Assembly: GCA_963825595.1 (NCBI GenBank) | Contig: CAWGUE010000013.1 | Coordinates: forward strand, 186,001-250,000 | From: JARFQH01 sp963825595 | Lineage (GTDB): Bacteria; Desulfobacterota; Desulfobacteria; Desulfobacterales; SG8-13 | DNA length: 64,000 nt | Reading direction: 5' to 3' | In this document: one piece after another, positions 63,583-64,000 of the stretch | Position numbering within the stretch: position 1 is the stretch's first letter | Layout of the letters: each line of letters opens with the position of its first letter | The notes under the pieces: generated by a model | What the model saw: the letters and a program-made list of their open reading frames with translations, nothing else | What the model was told of the DNA's origin: nothing | Databases searched by the model: none | Position numbers and translations under genes: made by a program

Positions 63583-64000
63583 AGAATCCTCCTGCCTCTC
63601 AAATGAAGTGTTTGACAACAAAACATTGGGCTAAGATACCCGGAGGTCAAGAGGAAGCGTGCACAAAATGACGTCCGTTTAGGTACGTTGCCGGTACCAA
63701 ATGGGGCACACGACGCCTATACGAACATGGATCGATTAAAAGAGCTTGAACGATCAATAGCATTGCCACCTCACCCCGGGGCAATCATTAGGGTGAGAAT
63801 CATTTCCAAACCATCATATTGATGGGTAGCGAAAATGAAAAGTGCGAAAAACTCTGGACACTACCCATTTGACCAAAATATAGGAGAAATTATCGCTGCG
63901 TTACATATTAAAGAACAAGAACCTGTTTACCCATCATTGTTCCACTTTCTTGTTTAATGTGCATTGCCTGAATATTCTCAGGCGTTAGACCATTCAAGGT
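63583..64000. other. region upstream of selO, no gene seen
   Basis: This is about 420 bp of AT-richer sequence. It should hold the selO promoter. A family D-like end (GGACACTA) occurs at about 63853. Nothing else was recognised before the window ends. Confidence 0.4.

Noticed and set aside
63611..63637. TTGACA...TAAGAT promoter near the window end
   Set aside because: Spacing is only 14 bases and it points away from selO.

Overview
The window reads as chromosomal DNA of a strictly or facultatively anaerobic Gram-negative bacterium, most likely a Desulfobacterota (Desulfobacterales-like) organism. This is an inference from gene content: a truncated sensor kinase of a type common in that group, an octaheme cytochrome c, cupin/XRE regulator plus acyl-CoA dehydrogenase, many Sec-exported lipoproteins, a CFI-type C-terminus, and abundant small palindromic intergenic repeats. 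There is no rRNA or other decisive taxonomic marker, no tRNA and no CRISPR array in the window.

Layout. 0-11 kb is decayed accessory DNA: a truncated sensor protein, a zinc-type CDF transporter, an NmrA-like oxidoreductase, a dead IS110/IS1111-type element whose 3' noncoding end looks like a structured RNA, remnants of a sulfatase, a WD40/PD40 protein, a second IS110-type transposase and a mandelate-racemase-like enzyme, plus intact secreted DUF1566 and beta-helix proteins. 11-20 kb carries a subtilisin-like lipoprotein, UspA, a PilZ protein, a SixA phosphatase divergent from a DHH phosphoesterase, a C-terminal J-domain protein and an EamA transporter.

20.3-26.4 kb is the most notable block: one apparent operon encoding an octaheme hydroxylamine-oxidoreductase-family cytochrome, an ABC ATPase, an 867-residue FtsX/MacB-type permease and an AttH/CrtC-type lipocalin-like protein. 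26-35.6 kb holds a cupin/XRE regulator, an acyl-CoA dehydrogenase, a frameshifted small exported protein, a TauE/SafE carrier, an RND adaptor-pump pair, and a CrcB-DUF190 fluoride-export pair. 35.7-42.5 kb holds an Fn3 lipoprotein, aldo/keto reductase, half-size TSUP carrier, LpxH-like phosphoesterase, MATE pump, YigI-like thioesterase and an SpmA-SpmB fusion. 42.6-45.1 kb is a surface-type protein with five almost identical 231-bp repeats. 45.6-55.6 kb is a dense metabolic run: M20 peptidase, two tandem DUF4136 lipoproteins, threonine dehydratase, single-domain asparaginase, GNAT, Nudix, an unknown lipoprotein, PAS-GGDEF cyclase, PatB-type C-S lyase and a HAD phosphatase.

55.6-62 kb is again accessory and decaying: a frameshifted beta-helix lipoprotein, an AT-rich segment with a broken GT39-like membrane glycosyltransferase, a GHKL ATPase, an integrase remnant and a fragment identical in form to the 3' end of tmRNA (an old attachment site). 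SelO closes the window.

Four families of small inverted-repeat elements (called A-D here) recur in the intergenic spaces, each with two or more copies; several sit directly against stop or start codons. At least ten genes are broken by stops or frameshifts, which suggests a genome in an active phase of insertion and decay.
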